From: JBEOJY01 sp040275305
GTDB lineage: Bacteria > Pseudomonadota > Alphaproteobacteria > UBA9219
Assembly: GCA_040275305.1 (NCBI GenBank)
Contig: JBEOJY010000009.1
Location: 1 to 27,996 of the forward strand
Direction of reading: 5' to 3'
Length of the DNA stretch: 27,996 nt
The stretch's first letter is position 1, and every line of letters starts with the position of its first letter. The translations under genes were made by a program, and so were the position numbers. The notes beneath the pieces are model-generated. The model was not told where the DNA came from. It did no database searches and saw nothing but the letters and a program-made list of their open reading frames with translations. This document shows positions 25,737 through 27,996 of this stretch, piece after piece.

Positions 25737-27317
25737 ATGTCCCCCGTCTCCACCCGCCGCACCTTCGCGATCATCGCGCACCCTGACGCGGGCAAGACGA
25801 CGCTGACGGAAAAGCTGCTGCTGTTCGGCGGCGCGATTCAGCTTGCGGGCGCGGTCAAGGCGCGCGGCGAGCGCCGTCGCGCCCGTTCCGACTGGATGAA
25901 GGTGGAGCGCGAGCGCGGAATCTCGGTCACCGCCTCGGTGATGAGCTTCGAGTACGAGGGCTGCAACTTCAACCTCGTCGACACCCCCGGCCACGAAGAT
26001 TTCTCCGAAGACACCTATCGCACCCTGACCGCCGTGGACAGCGCCGTCATGGTGATCGACGCCGCGCGAGGAATTCAAAGCCAGACGCGCAAACTGTTCG
26101 AAGTCTGCCGCCTGCGCGACGTGCCGATCGCCACCTTCATCAACAAAATGGACCGCGAATCGCGCGACCCGTTCGACCTGCTGGGCGAGATCGAGCAAAC
26201 TCTGGCCCTCGACGTGACCCCCGCGAGCTGGCCCATCGGCATGGGCCGCGACTTCAAAGGCTGCTACGACCTCATCCGCGACCGCCTGATCCTGATGGAG
26301 CGCACCAAAGGCGAGCGCGTGGCCGAAGGCGTCGCCTGCCAAGGGCTGAATGACCCCAAGCTTGACGAGTTGCTCGGCGCGGAAGCCGCCGCCAAACTGC
26401 GCGAAGACATTGAAATGGTGCGCGGCCTGTGCCCGCCCTTCGACGCGGAGTCCTATCGCGCCGGACATCTCACGCCCGTCTATTTCGGCAGCGCCGTCAA
26501 CAATTTCGGCGTGAGAGAACTGCTGTTGGGCCTCTCCGAATTCGCGCCGTCGCCGCGCCCACAAAAAGCCGACACGCGCATGGTCGCGCCGGAGGAGGAG
26601 AAAGTCACCGGATTCGTGTTCAAGGTCCAAGCCAACATGGACCCCAACCACCGCGACCGCATCGCCTTCTTCCGCCTGTGCTCCGGCCACTTCAAGCGCG
26701 GCATGAAGCTTCTGCACGTCCGCGACGGCAAGCCCATCGCCGTCAACAACGCCGTCCTGTTTCTGGCCCGCGACCGCGACCTCGCCGAAGATGCTTGGGC
26801 CGGAGACATCATGGGCATCCCGAACCACGGCACGCTGCGCATCGGCGACACGCTGACCGAAGGCGAGAAGCTGCGCTATCTCGGCGTGCCGAGCTTCGCG
26901 CCGGAACTTCTGCAGCGCGTGCATATGAGCGACCCGATGAAAGCCAAGCACGTCCGCCGCGCTCTGGAGCATTTCGCGGAGGAGGGGGCCTCGCAAGTCT
27001 TCAAGCCGCTGATCGGTTCGGAATGGATCGTCGGAGTCGTGGGCCAGTTGCAGTTTGAAGTCCTCGCCGCAAGGCTTGAGGCCGAATACAATCTCCCCGC
27101 GACGTTCGAAACCGCCGGAGTCGAAGCCGCCCGCTGGATCGACTGCCAAGACCCCGCGAAACTCAAAGCCTTCACCGACGCGCAACGCTCAAGCCTCGCC
27201 GAAGACCACGACGGCGCCCTCGTCTTCCTCGCCCGCAACGCCTGGCACTTGAACCGCACGATGGAAGAAAACCCCGCCATCTCCTTCCTGAAATCAAGAG
27301 AACAGCACCGGACGTAA
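25737..27317 (+). CDS. prfC: Peptide chain release factor 3
   Basis: RF3 is a translational GTPase that recycles RF1 and RF2 from the ribosome after termination. The 526-residue product has G1 AHPDAGKTTLT, the switch I region RGISVTAS, G3 DTPGHEDF, G4 NKMD and a G5-like GSAVNNFG, followed by domains II and III (VTGFVFKVQANMDPNHRDRIAF; then VGQLQFEVLAARLEAEYNLP), as in the RF3 branch of the EF-G superfamily. Length equals the family norm (about 525-530). The ATG at 25737 is preferred over TTG at 25719 because it gives the standard N-terminus; AGGA lies 10-12 bases before it. It is an ordinary high-GC gene, marking the end of the AT-rich islet on its left. Confidence 0.97.
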   Translation: MSPVSTRRTFAIIAHPDAGKTTLTEKLLLFGGAIQLAGAVKARGERRRARSDWMKVERERGISVTASVMSFEYEGCNFNLVDTPGHEDFSEDTYRTLTAVDSAVMVIDAARGIQSQTRKLFEVCRLRDVPIATFINKMDRESRDPFDLLGEIEQTLALDVTPASWPIGMGRDFKGCYDLIRDRLILMERTKGERVAEGVACQGLNDPKLDELLGAEAAAKLREDIEMVRGLCPPFDAESYRAGHLTPVYFGSAVNNFGVRELLLGLSEFAPSPRPQKADTRMVAPEEEKVTGFVFKVQANMDPNHRDRIAFFRLCSGHFKRGMKLLHVRDGKPIAVNNAVLFLARDRDLAEDAWAGDIMGIPNHGTLRIGDTLTEGEKLRYLGVPSFAPELLQRVHMSDPMKAKHVRRALEHFAEEGASQVFKPLIGSEWIVGVVGQLQFEVLAARLEAEYNLPATFETAGVEAARWIDCQDPAKLKAFTDAQRSSLAEDHDGALVFLARNAWHLNRTMEENPAISFLKSREQHRT

Positions 27318-27369
27318 CGGCAATTTGTCTCTAATTTCGAACCAAATCCCCCCGGAAGATAGCGATCCC

Positions 27370-27384
27370 TTAACGCCGATTTAA
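27370..27384 (+). promoter_or_regulatory. Perfect CtrA-type box upstream of the Flp pilin gene
   Basis: TTAACGCCGATTTAA is an exact TTAA-N7-TTAA, the consensus of the alphaproteobacterial cell-cycle regulator CtrA. It lies 47 bases before the pilin ATG. A -10-like TAGGAT follows at 27396-27401, so the box would overlap the -35 region as in CtrA-activated promoters. In Caulobacter the flagellar and pilA promoters are CtrA targets. Confidence 0.6.
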
Positions 27385-27431
27385 GCTCGATAAGCTAGGA
27401 TGGATACAAGCAGAACAAGGAGAGCCGCTAC

Positions 27432-27596
27432 ATGGCCAAGTATCTTGACTTCTGGCGCGATGAACGGGGATCTACCGCGATTGAGTATAGCTTGATCGCC
27501 AGCTTGATCTTTCTCAGTATCGTCGGCGCCGTCGTCGGATTGGGGCAGGGCGTCATGGATGTTCTCTACAACAAGATCGGCGGCGTCCTCGGATAA
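27432..27596 (+). CDS. Flp/PilA-type (type IVb) pilin
   Basis: This 54-residue protein is a complete Flp prepilin. A short charged leader (MAKYLDFWRDERG) ends in Gly13, followed by STAIEYS, which gives the G-x4-E-Y processing motif of Flp pilins (Glu at +5, Tyr at +6). A hydrophobic helix of about 20 residues follows (LIASLIFLSIVGAVVGLG), then a short polar end. Prepilin peptidase would leave a 41-residue subunit that assembles through the Tad/Cpa system into adhesive pili. AAGGAG lies 9 bases before the ATG. No other tad/cpa gene is in the window: prfC is upstream and a repeat element downstream. A perfect CtrA-type box precedes it, matching the known control of Caulobacter pilA. Confidence 0.93.
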   Translation: MAKYLDFWRDERGSTAIEYSLIASLIFLSIVGAVVGLGQGVMDVLYNKIGGVLG

Positions 27597-27632
27597 GTGA
27601 CCGACAAACCATAGCCATTCCCAAAAATTTTG

Positions 27633-27853
27633 TAACTCCCAAGTCCTCCGATAGGGACGACGAGAACGATATTTATGGAAAGGGCTGTCATTGCGAGGAG
27701 TTTTCCGCTGAAAGCGAGAAACGACGCGGCAATCCAGAGTCAAACGACCGTCCCTTGTAACTCTGGATCGCCACGTCGCCTTCGGCTCCTCGCGATGACG
27801 GCGCTTTTTGTAAAAATCGTTCTCGTCGTCCCTATCGGAGGACTTGGGAGTTA
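27633..27853. repeat. Nested element: 38-bp perfect inverted repeats enclosing a family A copy
   Basis: The arms at 27633-27670 and 27816-27853 are perfect inverted copies, beginning TAACTCCCAAGTCCTCCGAT on the left. Between them lies a complete family A repeat (27686-27800). The whole 221-base unit could form one very long hairpin and has no coding capacity. Perfect arms suggest either a young non-autonomous mobile element or ongoing gene conversion between the arms. It starts 37 bases after the pilin stop codon and could also end its transcript. Confidence 0.9.
27686..27800. repeat. Dispersed palindromic repeat, family A, copy 4
   Basis: It runs from TGTCATTGCGAGGAG to GGCTCCTCGCGATGACG, with GCAATCCAGAGT and ACTCTGGATCGCC as inner pair. 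It is the only copy flanked by additional perfect inverted arms (27633-27670 and 27816-27853). Confidence 0.85.
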
Positions 27854-27886
27854 TACCCTGTTTACTTAAAAACACGAAAAAAGGAC

Positions 27887-27996
27887 CGTCATTCCGCAAA
27901 ATTTTCTTTTCGGATTGCGAAGCAAGCAGATAAGAAAATTTTGCGGAATCCGATGTTTTTCATGAGGTTAGGACAAGATCGGATTCCGCATCTCCG
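27887..27996. repeat. Dispersed palindromic repeat, family B, copy 3 (runs off the window)
   Basis: It begins CGTCATTCCGCAAAATTTTC, contains GGATTGCGAAGCAAGCAGAT, then AAGAAAATTTTGCGGAATCC. The last 50 bases are the reverse complement of the segment around 21280-21333 with few differences. The right end lies outside the window. Confidence 0.8.

Noticed and set aside
25668..27185. 505-codon frame opposite prfC
   Set aside because: Shadow of prfC; composition is Ala/Gly/His/Asp-rich without domains, and RF3 motifs on the other strand are unambiguous.
27381..27899. Minus-strand frame of 172 codons across the repeats at the window end
   Set aside because: It runs through the palindromic repeats and opposite the Flp pilin, which has a clear family motif and ribosome binding site.

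Overview
The window reads as chromosomal DNA of a motile alphaproteobacterium. The clearest sign is a minus-strand flagellar cluster in the order fliF-fliG-fliH-fliN-flbD-flhA (12369 down to 4349). This is the order known from Caulobacter, and it includes the alphaproteobacterial regulator FlbD with its unusual receiver domain. A Flp (type IVb) pilin gene behind a perfect TTAA-N7-TTAA CtrA-type box, a CtrA-like box upstream of fliF, and a perfect FNR-type box at an anaerobic ribonucleotide reductase gene fit the same picture. I cannot name the genus. Most genes look GC-rich (judged by eye); one gene at 23858-24715 is clearly AT-rich.

Layout. 149-4140 (+): a large AsmA/DUF3971-type envelope protein overlapping dapB by ATGA. 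4349-12369 (-): the flagellar cluster, covering export gate, transcription factor, C-ring, export ATPase regulator and MS ring. 12678-13583 (+): a ROK-family sugar kinase. 13584-14166: a gene-poor region between convergent genes with an (GAAA)11 microsatellite and a possible tiny ORF. 14167-16173 (-): nrdD. 16510-20339 (+): prmA, an unrecognised helical protein, and an M24B aminopeptidase P. 20343-21130 (-): a TacA/TacT-like (RHH-GNAT) toxin-antitoxin pair with its own promoter. 21808-23787 (+): dnaG. 23858-25696: an accessory islet with an AT-rich unknown gene and an M15/VanY-like peptidase that may have lost its N-terminus to a frameshift. 25737-27317 (+): prfC. 27432-27596 (+): the Flp pilin.

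Several intergenic gaps are filled with palindromic repeats. Family A has four copies (4175, 6706, 21577, 27686) and family B three (6565, 21241, 27887). There is a GC-rich inverted-repeat element between fliH and fliN, and a nested element after the pilin gene in which 38-bp perfect inverted repeats enclose a family A copy. A and B lie near each other at three loci. Two insertions sit inside the flagellar cluster without disturbing gene order.

Working together: the flagellar genes encode the early basal body plus FlbD, which in Caulobacter turns on later flagellar genes. The pilin and fliF may share CtrA cell-cycle control. The FNR box would couple NrdD to low oxygen. I saw no CRISPR array, rRNA, tRNA, integrase or transposase.
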